Shown: in pieces, positions 41,387 to 52,680 of the stretch
Layout: each line of letters starts with the position of its first letter
Numbering within the stretch: position 1 is the stretch's first letter
Source of the DNA: Polaromonas glacialis
Lineage (GTDB): Bacteria; Pseudomonadota; Gammaproteobacteria; Burkholderiales; Burkholderiaceae_C
NCBI RefSeq assembly: GCF_000709345.1
Contig: NZ_KL448323.1
Coordinates: forward strand, 892,242 to 956,241
Reading direction: 5' to 3'
DNA length: 64,000 nucleotides
Program-made: the position numbers and the translations under genes
Notes under the pieces: model-generated
The model's input: the letters and a program-made list of their open reading frames with translations, nothing else
Database searches by the model: none
What the model was told of the DNA's origin: nothing

Positions 41387-42189
41387 GCGGCGGCAAGGTT
41401 CACCTGGCGATCCAGGGCGCCGTGGCGTCGGTCACGTTTGACCGCCCGCAGGCGCGCAATGCCATGACCTGGGCGATGTACGAGCGGCTCGGCCAGATCT
41501 GCGACCAGTTGCAGGCCGATGCGTCGGTGCGCGTGGCCACGTTTCGCGGCGCGGGCGGCGAGGCGTTCGTGGCCGGCACCGACATTGAGCAGTTCACGGC
41601 GTTTAACTCAGGCGAGGACGGCGTGGCCTATGAGCAGCAGATCGACCAGTGCATCCAGAAGCTGGAAATGCTGCCCATGCCCACCGTGGCCGTGGTCGAG
41701 GGCTGGGCGATTGGCGGCGGCCTGGCGATTGCCACGGCCTGCGATTTCCGCATCGCCACGCCGGCATCGCGCTTCGGCGTGCCGATTGCGCGGACGCTGG
41801 GCAATTGCCTGTCGGTGGCCAACCTGGCGCGGCTGGGCGCCGTGTTCGGCATTCCGCGCGTCAAGCGCATGCTGATGCTGGCCGAGGTGCTGGTGGCCGA
41901 CGAAGCGCTGGATTGCGGTTTCCTGCTGCAGGTCTGCGAGGCGGACGAGATCGATGCCGCGCTGGCGGCGCTGTGCGAACGCCTGGCCTCGCTGGCGCCG
42001 GTGACGCAAGGCGTGACCAAGGAAGGGCTGCGCCGGCTAGTCAGCCAGAACCTGCCGGCCGACGAGGATTTGATCCGCCGCTGCTACGGCAGCGATGACT
42101 TTCGCGAAGGCGTGGCGGCCTTCGTCGGCAAGCGCAAGCCGGTCTGGCTTGTCAACCCCACGCCAACTTTCCAGACAGTAGGGGGCTGA
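41383..42189 (+). CDS. Crotonase-fold protein (enoyl-CoA hydratase/isomerase family) lacking both canonical glutamates, 268 aa
   Basis: Enoyl-CoA hydratase/isomerase superfamily. VTFDRPQARNAMTWAMYERL, FVAGTDIEQF and VEGWAIGGGLAIATACDFRIA give the CoA-binding and oxyanion-hole features. Hand alignment to rat crotonase puts Ala where Glu144 should be (GGGLAIATACD) and Ile where Glu164 should be (FGVPIARTLG). It is therefore unlikely to be a simple hydratase. It may be a lyase, hydrolase or isomerase acting on a CoA ester formed by the CoA-transferase one gene upstream. ATGA overlap with that gene. Last gene of the operon. Confidence 0.88.
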   Translation: MSGGKVHLAIQGAVASVTFDRPQARNAMTWAMYERLGQICDQLQADASVRVATFRGAGGEAFVAGTDIEQFTAFNSGEDGVAYEQQIDQCIQKLEMLPMPTVAVVEGWAIGGGLAIATACDFRIATPASRFGVPIARTLGNCLSVANLARLGAVFGIPRVKRMLMLAEVLVADEALDCGFLLQVCEADEIDAALAALCERLASLAPVTQGVTKEGLRRLVSQNLPADEDLIRRCYGSDDFREGVAAFVGKRKPVWLVNPTPTFQTVGG

Positions 42190-42324
42190 CAGGCCACACT
42201 GCTGCTTTAAACGGACGGCAGGGGGTGCGCCCGTCCTACAGTTCAGTTTGCATGGGGTGGTTAATCTAGCGTCCGTACCAACCTTCGCACCCCGGGTGCG
42301 GACCCATTCACTCAAAGGACTCCC

Positions 42325-42561
42325 ATGAAATACGCAATCTTGACAGCCGCACTCGTGATGACGCTTGGCCTCGCCGCCTGCGAAAAGACCGTTGTCACCC
42401 AGCCCGGCCCCGCCGGAGCGACAGGCGCAACCGGTTCCACCGGTTCCACCGGTTCCACGGGTTCCACAGGTAGCACAGGCAGTACAGGCAGTACAGGCGC
42501 TGCGGGTGCCACCGGCGCGGCAGGCGCTCAAGGCAAGCCTGCGGAAACACCAGCCAAATAA
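42325..42561 (+). CDS. Collagen-like repeat lipoprotein, 78 aa
   Basis: A lipoprotein leader ends GLAAC (lipidated Cys at about residue 19). The mature part is a collagen-like G-X-Y array: GPA, GAT, GAT, seven GST units, [15 protein letters not shown]. Such triplets can form trimeric triple helices on the cell surface. The repeat DNA (GGTTCCACC-type 9-mers and AGTACAGGC-type units) is prone to length change by slippage or recombination. An AAAGGA ribosome-binding site precedes ATG 42325. No partner genes. Role unknown; possibly surface adhesion or an envelope spacer. Confidence 0.75.
   Translation: MKYAILTAALVMTLGLAACEKTVVTQPGPAGATGATGSTGSTGSTGSTGSTGSTGSTGAAGATGAAGAQGKPAETPAK
42440..42500 (+). 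repeat. 9-bp tandem repeats encoding GST triplets
   Basis: Successive near-identical 9-base units (GGTTCCACC, GGTTCCACG, GGTAGCACA, GGCAGTACA) encode the GST run. The third-position drift in later units suggests an older core with recent duplications at the 5' side. Confidence 0.6.
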
Positions 42562-42575
42562 CACATACGGCAACG

Positions 42576-42602
42576 CCAAGGACGCTTCTGGAGCGTCCTT
42601 GG
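42576..42602 (+). terminator. Perfect 11-bp hairpin after collagen-like gene
   Basis: CCAAGGACGCT pairs exactly with AGCGTCCTTGG around the loop TCTGG, 14 bases after the stop codon. No T-run follows, so it may be a bidirectional or factor-assisted terminator or a 3' stabiliser. Confidence 0.6.
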
Positions 42603-42757
42603 CTGCCAGCGGTACGCAAGCGCGCCTGTGATTCAAGCAGCGTGTTGCCCGCAACCTTGAAGCAGGTTCCAAGACCGCATCCGAACGCAGCTTTCGAGAA
42701 TGCAAAGCACGGCGCTTTCCTTCAAGAAATCGATTTCGAGAACTCGAGCTGTCCTCA

Positions 42758-42788
42758 CCCCCTCGCCAATCGGCCTGGGGTTTTTTTT
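42758..42788 (+). terminator. Second candidate terminator with T8 tract
   Basis: CCCC...GCC AATC GGC...GGGG (with a 2-base mismatch) is followed directly by eight T residues on the plus strand, a Rho-independent layout. It would stop transcription from the collagen-like gene running toward nth. Confidence 0.5.
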
Positions 42789-42876
42789 CGTCTCGCATTG
42801 ACTGGCGCCTGTGCGTGACGTTCCGCCGCCAATAGCGGTCTGACGTTCAATCGCTGAAGCTGCCTTCCGGTGCGTG

Positions 42877-43539
42877 TCAAGGCTTCGATTGCGGGGAAGA
42901 CGGTGGCGATTCAGTCTTGGGCTGGTAGTCGCAAAACGGCGCTACCCCGCATTGCCAGCACAGCGGCTTGCGGGCAATGCAGACATAGCGGCCCAGCAAG
43001 ATCAGCCAGTGGTGCGCATCGACCAGGTATTCGGGCGGTATGCGCTTGAGGAGCTTCAGCTCGACTTCCAGCGGGTTCTTGCCCGGCGCCAGCCCGGTGC
43101 GGTTGCCGACGCGAAAGATGTGCGTGTCCACCGCCATCACGGCCTCGCCAAAAGCGGAGTTGAGCACCACGTTGGCCGTCTTGCGGCCAACGCCGGGCAG
43201 TTTTTCAAGCGCCTCGCGGGTGCGCGGCACCTGGCCGCCGTGCTGCGCTATCAATATCGCGCAGGTCGCCAGCAGGTTTTTGGCTTTCGAGTGGTACAGG
43301 CCGATGGTCTTGATGTAGGCCTCCAGCCGGTCCACGCCCAGGTCGAGTATTTGTTGCGGCGTGCTGGCGACTGGAAACAGCCGGCGCGTGGCCTTGTTCA
43401 CGCTCACGTCGGTGGCTTGCGCCGACAGCAGCACGGCAGTTAGCAGCTCGAACACGCTGGTGTATTCCAGCTCGGTCACCGGCATCGGGTTGGCGGCCTT
43501 GAGCGTGGCAAAGAACGGGGCGATGTCTCTGGTTTTCAT
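42877..43539 (-). CDS. nth: Endonuclease III, 220 aa
   Basis: DNA glycosylase/AP lyase for oxidised pyrimidines. The helix-hairpin-helix LEKLPGVGRKTANVVL carries catalytic Lys120, and VDTHIFRVGNR carries Asp138. The [4Fe-4S] cluster cysteines are 187, 194, 197 and 203 (CIARKPLCWQCGVAPFC). All fall at the same numbers as in E. coli when the start is ATG 43539; the longer frame to 43596 would shift them. A C-terminal tail is slightly longer than usual. Confidence 0.96.
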   Translation of the reverse strand: MKTRDIAPFFATLKAANPMPVTELEYTSVFELLTAVLLSAQATDVSVNKATRRLFPVASTPQQILDLGVDRLEAYIKTIGLYHSKAKNLLATCAILIAQHGGQVPRTREALEKLPGVGRKTANVVLNSAFGEAVMAVDTHIFRVGNRTGLAPGKNPLEVELKLLKRIPPEYLVDAHHWLILLGRYVCIARKPLCWQCGVAPFCDYQPKTESPPSSPQSKP

Positions 43540-43729
43540 GGCGGGAAGTGTAGGGCTGCAGGGCCGCGCCTGCGCAGGTCCGGGGCAGTGCTTCATAAAA
43601 CATAGCAGCCTGTGCTGGCTGCGCGTGCGCAGACTCCATTATTTCTTTATATGGCGTAGCGTCAGTTATCAAAAGATAATCCTGGGCTAGCTCGGCTATT
43701 CATTCTCTTTTTCGGCAACTGGTTTTTTT

Positions 43730-47785
<4,056 letters not shown>

Positions 47786-47786
47786 C

Positions 47787-48443
47787 ATGCTGTTGCCTCC
47801 GCACAAGCCGGTGGCGGTTCACGCGTGGCCGCAAGGCATGCAAGCCGCCGTTGACGAACTGCGCGGTTCCCGGGCGATGGCCGTCATCAGCGTGGCAACC
47901 CCCGCCACGGGCGAGCGCTCGCTGGCAAGGGCGCTGATCCGCACGGCTTTGCGCGAGACGGTGGCAATGTTCCTTGATCAACCTGCCGCATCCATCACGC
48001 TGGTTTCCCGCCCGGGGCAGGCGATTGGCGTGGATTCTCCACTTGCGCGCCTGCATCTGTCAGTGAGCCACATGCCGGGAATGAGCGTGGCCGCCATTGG
48101 CCGGGCCGGTGCCACGGGCCTGGATGTGATGCGCGTCGAACAGGACGCTGCCGAAATTTTCGACTGGGCGCGGGTGGCGCTGGACTACCTCGGTCCGTCA
48201 GTGTCTGGCACGCTGCAGCGCACGCCGCCCGGGCAACGGCCAGCCGACTTTGCCCGGGCATGGGTTCACTTCGAGGCCAGCCTGAAGTGCCTGGGCCTGG
48301 CTTTGACCGAATGGACCCCGGCGCTGGCGCAACGCCTGGCGGCATGCCGCGTCATGGCACTTGGCCTGCCTGAAGATTGCCGTGGCGCGATTGCCGTCCC
48401 TGCCTGCCTTGCTGGCGCTACCATTCATGCCCGCGTTTCCTGA
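47787..48443 (+). CDS. Sfp-like 4'-phosphopantetheinyl transferase, divergent, 218 aa
   Basis: Transfers phosphopantetheine from CoA to carrier-protein serines. Motifs are weak but ordered: LHLSVSHMPGMSVAAIG (substrate loop), TGLDVMRVEQDAAEIFDWA (the (V/I)G-D-x-E metal site, here with Asp and Glu), and WVHFEASLKCLGLAL (matching W-x-K-E-A/S-x-x-K with Phe in place of Lys). The gene starts 1 base after the NRPS stop, so it almost certainly primes Ser581 of that enzyme. An aminotransferase gene follows 56 bases later. Confidence 0.75.
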   Translation: MLLPPHKPVAVHAWPQGMQAAVDELRGSRAMAVISVATPATGERSLARALIRTALRETVAMFLDQPAASITLVSRPGQAIGVDSPLARLHLSVSHMPGMSVAAIGRAGATGLDVMRVEQDAAEIFDWARVALDYLGPSVSGTLQRTPPGQRPADFARAWVHFEASLKCLGLALTEWTPALAQRLAACRVMALGLPEDCRGAIAVPACLAGATIHARVS

Positions 48444-48499
48444 AAATCACGCATCCAACCCCGCCCTGCACGCCAACATTCCATCCAGAGACTCACGCC

Positions 48500-49693
48500 A
48501 TGCCCCTGCAATTCGCCGACCGCCTCAACAATGTCGAAACCTCCGCCATCCGCGAACTCTTCAAGCTGCTGGGCAAGCCCGGCATCATCAGCTTTGCCGG
48601 CGGCTTTCCCGACCCGGCGATGTTTGACATCGAGGGCATCAAGGAAGCCAGCGGCAAGGCACTCAATGAAGAACCCGGCGGCGCGTTGCAATACGGCGCC
48701 ACCGAAGGCTACGCCCCGCTGCGCGAGCAACTGGGCGCCTTCATGGCGAGCAAGGGCGTGACCGTCGCGCCCGAAGGCCTGATCGTCACCACCGGCAGCC
48801 AGCAGGCGCTCGATCTGCTGGGCAAGACGCTGATCAATCCGGGCGACAAGGTGATCGTCGAAGGTCCGACCTTCCTGGCCACCATCCAGTGCTTTCGCCT
48901 GTACGGCGCCGAAGTCATCAGCGCGCCCATCGACGCGCATGGTGTGAAGACCGACGAGCTGGAGCGGCTGATCGTTGAGCACAAGCCGAAATTTGTTTAC
49001 CTGATTCCGACCTTCGGCAACCCGAGCGGCGCGCTGCTCGGCCTGGCGCGGCGCCGGCAGGTGCTGGAGATGGCCGTCAAATACCAGACGCTGGTGGTCG
49101 AGGACGACCCTTACGGCGACCTGTATTTTGGCGAAGCACCGCCGCCGTCCTTGCTGGCCTTGAGCGACGACGTGCCGGGCAGCCGCGAGTTGCTGGCCCA
49201 TTGCGGCTCGCTCAGCAAGGTGCTGTCGCCCGGCCTGCGCATCGGCTGGATGATTGCGCCGCCGGCGCTGCTGGCCAACGCGGTGATGTGCAAGCAGTTC
49301 AGCGACGCCCACACCAGCACCTTTGCCCAGGCTACCGCCGCGCAGTACCTGAAAGCCGGCCGCATGCCGGCGACGCTGGCCCATGTGCGCAAGGTCTACG
49401 GCGAACGCGCCGCCGCCATGGGCAATGCGCTGAAGCGCGAACTGGGCGACGCGGTGGCGTTCGAGCAGCCGCAGGGCGGCCTGTTCTTCTGGGCGCGCCT
49501 GACGGGCGACGGCGGCAGGATGAAGGATGCGGGCGAATTCGCCAAAAAGGCGATTGAGCAAGGCGTGGCCTTCGTGCCGGGCGCGCCGTTTTATGCGGCG
49601 AATCCCGACAAGGCAACGTTCCGGCTCAGCTTTGCCACGGCGGATGTGTCGAAAATCAAAGAGGGGATGGAGCGGCTCGGCCGGGCGATTTGA
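48500..49693 (+). CDS. LysN-type PLP aminotransferase (2-aminoadipate aminotransferase-like), 397 aa
   Basis: Fold-type I aminotransferase. IISFAGGFPDPAMFD, ALQYGATEGYAPLREQL and TTGSQQALDLLGKTLINPGD are typical of the LysN / MocR-like aminotransferase group. FGNPSGALLG holds the Asn, DDPYGDLYFG the Tyr, and GSLSKVLSPGLRIGWM carries Lys240 bound to PLP. The longer frame from 48377 covers the end of the PPTase gene; ATG 48500 fits the family start. The protein could use 2-aminoadipate, a branched or aromatic amino acid. Being next to a Pls-like NRPS, a role in supplying or recycling lysine-like building blocks is possible but unproven. Confidence 0.88.
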   Translation: MPLQFADRLNNVETSAIRELFKLLGKPGIISFAGGFPDPAMFDIEGIKEASGKALNEEPGGALQYGATEGYAPLREQLGAFMASKGVTVAPEGLIVTTGSQQALDLLGKTLINPGDKVIVEGPTFLATIQCFRLYGAEVISAPIDAHGVKTDELERLIVEHKPKFVYLIPTFGNPSGALLGLARRRQVLEMAVKYQTLVVEDDPYGDLYFGEAPPPSLLALSDDVPGSRELLAHCGSLSKVLSPGLRIGWMIAPPALLANAVMCKQFSDAHTSTFAQATAAQYLKAGRMPATLAHVRKVYGERAAAMGNALKRELGDAVAFEQPQGGLFFWARLTGDGGRMKDAGEFAKKAIEQGVAFVPGAPFYAANPDKATFRLSFATADVSKIKEGMERLGRAI

Positions 49694-49756
49694 ATCGGCG
49701 GGCGCCTACAGGTATTGCTCCATGGATTCCGGGCTCCAAGCCATCTCAATATTTAT

Positions 49757-49786
49757 GCCTGAGCAGAGAGCGAAATCTGCTCAGGC
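49757..49786 (+). terminator. Perfect 11-bp hairpin after the aminotransferase gene
   Basis: GCCTGAGCAGA pairs exactly with TCTGCTCAGGC around an 8-base loop, about 65 bases after the stop. There is no T-run. It lies between convergent genes and may terminate both. Confidence 0.55.
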
Positions 49787-49848
49787 GCCTGTCACGCCAC
49801 ACAGCAGCCAATGAATAAGGGCTGCGTGAATGCGCATGCCTCTACTGG

Positions 49849-51108
49849 TTAATTGGCTTCGTTCGCCAGTTCGAAAGAAGGAACCTCCTTCAGGGGGGTG
49901 CCCAGCTGTATGACGATCGACCGGTACGATTTCAATTCGATGGCAGCCGGGTCGCCCTGGTAGATGCGCAGATTGCCGCCGTCCCTGACATAAACCACGA
50001 CCGGTGTGTTGAGCTGGCCGGCAACATTCGTGCGGGTCAGCGGCTGTCCCCAGATATTGAAGAACTGCCCCAGCGTCTGACGGTCGTAGTTCAGCGGTTC
50101 AATATGAAGCGTGCCGGTCATATCATGCGTATGCAGCGGATAAAAACAGGTCGTACTGAATACCTCATCGTTCCCGACGACGCCAATCAACTGGGGAATG
50201 GCCATGCGTACGCCGTCCTTGTAGATCGCCACATGGCTATGGGCGTGGTAGATATATTCCAGATTCGACTGGTTTCGCGGTCCGTAGCAGGACAGCCCAT
50301 CTACCGGCTGGCCTTGTCCGCCACGGCCATTGGACCGGTTGTCTTCCAGGCCGAGTTGGCCGTTCAGCGCGGTTCCAAACGCCCCCCGATTGACGATCAG
50401 CGGCGTGGCGGACAGCGCAGGCGGATTTTTCCATTCAAAGTTTGGAATCTGGCTGAGCGCCGAGCCGACCTGGATCGTGATTTCGCGGTTTCCGGTCAGC
50501 GGCAATGCATCCAGCGCGCCCGTGTATTCAGCCAGCGTGCTGCCATCGCGGATGAATACCTTGACGGGCTTTCCGGCATAACCCGCCACATTGGTCGTGG
50601 AGAGCGGTTGCCCCCACAGTGCAAAGAACTGACCCAGCGTATAGGGCGCCGCGCCGCCGGATTTTGTGCGGATCTTGCCACTGGTGTCCGTCGTCATGAG
50701 TGGGTAATAGCAGCCGACTTGTCTCAAGGTCGCATCAGCGATGCCGGGGTTGCCTTGGGCGACCAGGCCAATGTCCTCTGGAATCGCAACTTGCTGGCCG
50801 TCCACCACAAGGCTTAGATGGGTAAAGCCATAGGCCGGAGAAGACTTGGCGGGCTTTTCACATGCAAGACCCGCAATAGCCTGCCCTGATCCACCGGTGG
50901 CCGTTGCACCTTTTGCAAAAGTCAATGTGCCGACGCTGGTCCCGTCCTCCAGGGCTGTGGCTGCGGCCAGGGTAGGGGCTGATGGCTGGTCAGAATCTGC
51001 AGTATTCAGGCCACCACTGTCGCTGCCACCACCGCATCCATACAGCACGGAAATGCCCATAACGGTAAGGCTGATATGGACTATTCTGGATTTAACTTTT
51101 TTATGCAT
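49849..51108 (-). CDS. Lipoprotein with two diverged tandem domains, 419 aa
   Basis: The lipobox VLYGC gives lipidated Cys25, followed by a GGGSDSGG spacer. Two related domains follow: A (about 79-248) and B (about 265-415). Both contain a C-x(7-20) start, a -VA IP- or -MAIPQ-IG segment, a C(Y/F)YPL motif, TLGQFF-(L/I)WGQPL, a TNVAG- -PV-V(F/Y)(I/V)RDG stretch, and (I/V)QLG-PL or (I/V)QVGSAL near the end. Domain B has histidine clusters (YHAHSHVAIY and LHTHDMTG) that look like a metal site. In A these are mostly lost (YGFTHLSLVV, LMTTDTSG). It is anchored in the outer or inner membrane. Function unknown. Its low-GC upstream region suggests a specialised promoter or foreign DNA. Confidence 0.8.
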   Translation of the reverse strand: MHKKVKSRIVHISLTVMGISVLYGCGGGSDSGGLNTADSDQPSAPTLAAATALEDGTSVGTLTFAKGATATGGSGQAIAGLACEKPAKSSPAYGFTHLSLVVDGQQVAIPEDIGLVAQGNPGIADATLRQVGCYYPLMTTDTSGKIRTKSGGAAPYTLGQFFALWGQPLSTTNVAGYAGKPVKVFIRDGSTLAEYTGALDALPLTGNREITIQVGSALSQIPNFEWKNPPALSATPLIVNRGAFGTALNGQLGLEDNRSNGRGGQGQPVDGLSCYGPRNQSNLEYIYHAHSHVAIYKDGVRMAIPQLIGVVGNDEVFSTTCFYPLHTHDMTGTLHIEPLNYDRQTLGQFFNIWGQPLTRTNVAGQLNTPVVVYVRDGGNLRIYQGDPAAIELKSYRSIVIQLGTPLKEVPSFELANEAN

Positions 51109-51516
51109 TAATTACCTTTTAATAAAAATCGAAAACTATTAAAAGTCTGATTCTTTTCTTGACTGTCGATTTAGAATTTTATTCTAGGCGAAACAGTCCC
51201 ATTAAAATGGGTAGGTTGCGTTGAAACAATAGTAACCAAGTTGGTTGAATGTTAATTAAAGTTATTTCACTTTAAAATCAAAAAAACTCCACATTTGATT
51301 TTTTCAGAACGTAAATAAATTCATGGTTTTATTATTTGAGTAGCTATTTTTTAAATCAAGGATACGAGTATTTCTTCGTGAGAGTTTTTGAATGCATTGG
51401 TGCATCAGGAATTTAACCGGCCACGATGGATGTGAAAGTGGGTTGCATTTTCTTTTGATTGCGGCCACGCCGGATTCACTGTGCTCGCACCGTGCCAACA
51501 CGGCAACAGGCGCCTG
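51109..51516. other. AT-rich 408-base intergenic region between divergent genes
   Basis: Much richer in A and T than the rest of the window. It contains TAGAATTTTATTCTA (51172-51186, a perfect 6-bp inverted repeat with 3-base gap) about 65 bases upstream of the lipoprotein gene, which could be an operator or promoter. No ORF or RNA gene is convincing. Confidence 0.5.
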
Positions 51517-52134
51517 ATGGACTCACTGATGGCCTTTCTCCATTCGCTGCAGGGCGTTGAAGCCTATGCGCTGCTGCTGGGGCTGCTGGTGGGCAGCGGT
51601 TTCGGGCTGCCGGTGAATGAAGACATCCTCTTGCTGGGCGCGGCCGCGCTCACGCTCAAGGGCGTGATGGATCCGGTGCCGCTGGTCGCGGTGGCATGGC
51701 TGGGGCTGGTCACGGCCGATTCGCTGGTGCTGCACTGGGGCCATCGCTTTGGCGGGCAGCTGCTGCGCCACCGCTTCCTGGCCCGCCTGATGCCAGAGGC
51801 CCGGCTCGCGGCGATGCAGGCGGTCATGCGCCGTTACGGGCCGGGCTTCATGTTTGTCGCCCGCTTCATGCCGGGGCTGCGAACGCCGCTGTTCTTTGCC
51901 GCCGGCTCGCTGAAGATGCCTTACCGCCACCTGTTCATCTACGACGGCGCGGCCGCGCTGGTCGAACTGCCCTTGCTGGTCTATGGCGTGCGTTACGTGG
52001 GCGGCCGCTGGCAGGAAATCCTGGCGCTGGTGCAACGCTTCCAGGGATTTTTGCTGCCGTGCCTTGTGATGCTGGCGCTGGGGCTGTGGCTCTACAGCCG
52101 CAGGCGGTCGAAAAGCGCAGGATCCGGGCGATAA
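51517..52134 (+). CDS. DedA/SNARE-associated family membrane protein, 205 aa
   Basis: VTT/DedA domain. GSGFGLPVNEDILLLGAAAL at the N-terminus and FMFVARFMPGLRTPLFFAAGSLKMPYRHLF in the middle are the hallmark re-entrant segments, and several membrane helices surround them. Family members are lipid scramblases or proton-coupled transporters in the inner membrane, needed for envelope and membrane-potential homeostasis. ATG 51517 is chosen over the GTG further upstream, which gives a non-conserved leader. Confidence 0.9.
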   Translation: MDSLMAFLHSLQGVEAYALLLGLLVGSGFGLPVNEDILLLGAAALTLKGVMDPVPLVAVAWLGLVTADSLVLHWGHRFGGQLLRHRFLARLMPEARLAAMQAVMRRYGPGFMFVARFMPGLRTPLFFAAGSLKMPYRHLFIYDGAAALVELPLLVYGVRYVGGRWQEILALVQRFQGFLLPCLVMLALGLWLYSRRRSKSAGSGR

Positions 52135-52173
52135 GGCTGTTTTTTTGCGCGGCTTCAAGCCTTCGCGGCAGGC

Positions 52174-52386
52174 TCAGCTGTCGCCAAGCTCGTCCATGCG
52201 GTCCGCATTCGTGGTGCTGTGGCTGCCCTTGAGGTGCATTTCCACGTCGGCGGCCACATCGCCCACGGCCCCCACCGCTTCGCGCAGTTGCGCCTCGGTG
52301 GCGTCGAGCTTTCTGGCCCACTGCGCGCGGGCTGCCGGGTCGTTCATGTCGATGCGGTCGGGTTCCATTCCGGGTTGGGTTGCCAT
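52174..52386 (-). CDS. DUF3606-like small protein, 70 aa
   Basis: DRIDMNDPAARAQWARKLDATEAQLREAVGAVG matches the DUF3606 pattern (quoted in pieces: DRIDMNDPAARAQWARKL and LREAVGAVGDVAADVEMHL). Small acidic soluble protein of unknown role, common in Burkholderiales and often stress-induced. ATG 52386 has a GGAGAC ribosome-binding site on the minus strand. Confidence 0.75.
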   Translation of the reverse strand: MATQPGMEPDRIDMNDPAARAQWARKLDATEAQLREAVGAVGDVAADVEMHLKGSHSTTNADRMDELGDS

Positions 52387-52517
52387 GCTGGTCTCCTGAA
52401 GGTGGTTGATGAATCAACCGTAACGCCTTTGCCGTGCCCGGCCTGTAGGCCAAGGCCGCAGCCGGGATTCAACCGCCGGCGATGCAATAGACCGGCGGCG
52501 CGCCATGCCACCTGAAT

Positions 52518-52578
52518 CTGCTATTGAATGAATAGCTGCCAGCGCACGTCCATCATGCGCAAGAGGCATTTTTTTCTT
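52518..52578 (+). repeat. Dispersed palindromic intergenic repeat, copy e
   Basis: Contains GCTATTGAATGAATAGCTGC, then GCGCA and ATGCGCAAGAGGCATTTTTT. It lies in the 294-base gap between the DUF3606 and PBP genes, which otherwise holds only the promoter region. Confidence 0.65.
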
Positions 52579-52680
52579 AAGAATCGGGGCAAAAAGCCGC
52601 CTGGCACCGGCTTGTGCCGAGCTGGCGGCCTCGCTTGCGTCCTGGCGCTTGCGTGAGCGCGCCGCTTTAAACTCTGCCCC

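Larger units (their letters stand above)
42562..42876. other. Intergenic region with two terminator-like hairpins
   Basis: 315 bases between the collagen-like gene and nth, which converge. It holds the perfect hairpin at 42576-42602 and the hairpin plus T8 at 42758-42788. No ORF of interest. Confidence 0.6.

Noticed and set aside
42440..42500. CRISPR-like repeat array
   Set aside because: The 9-bp units are contiguous coding repeats of a collagen-like protein with no spacers.
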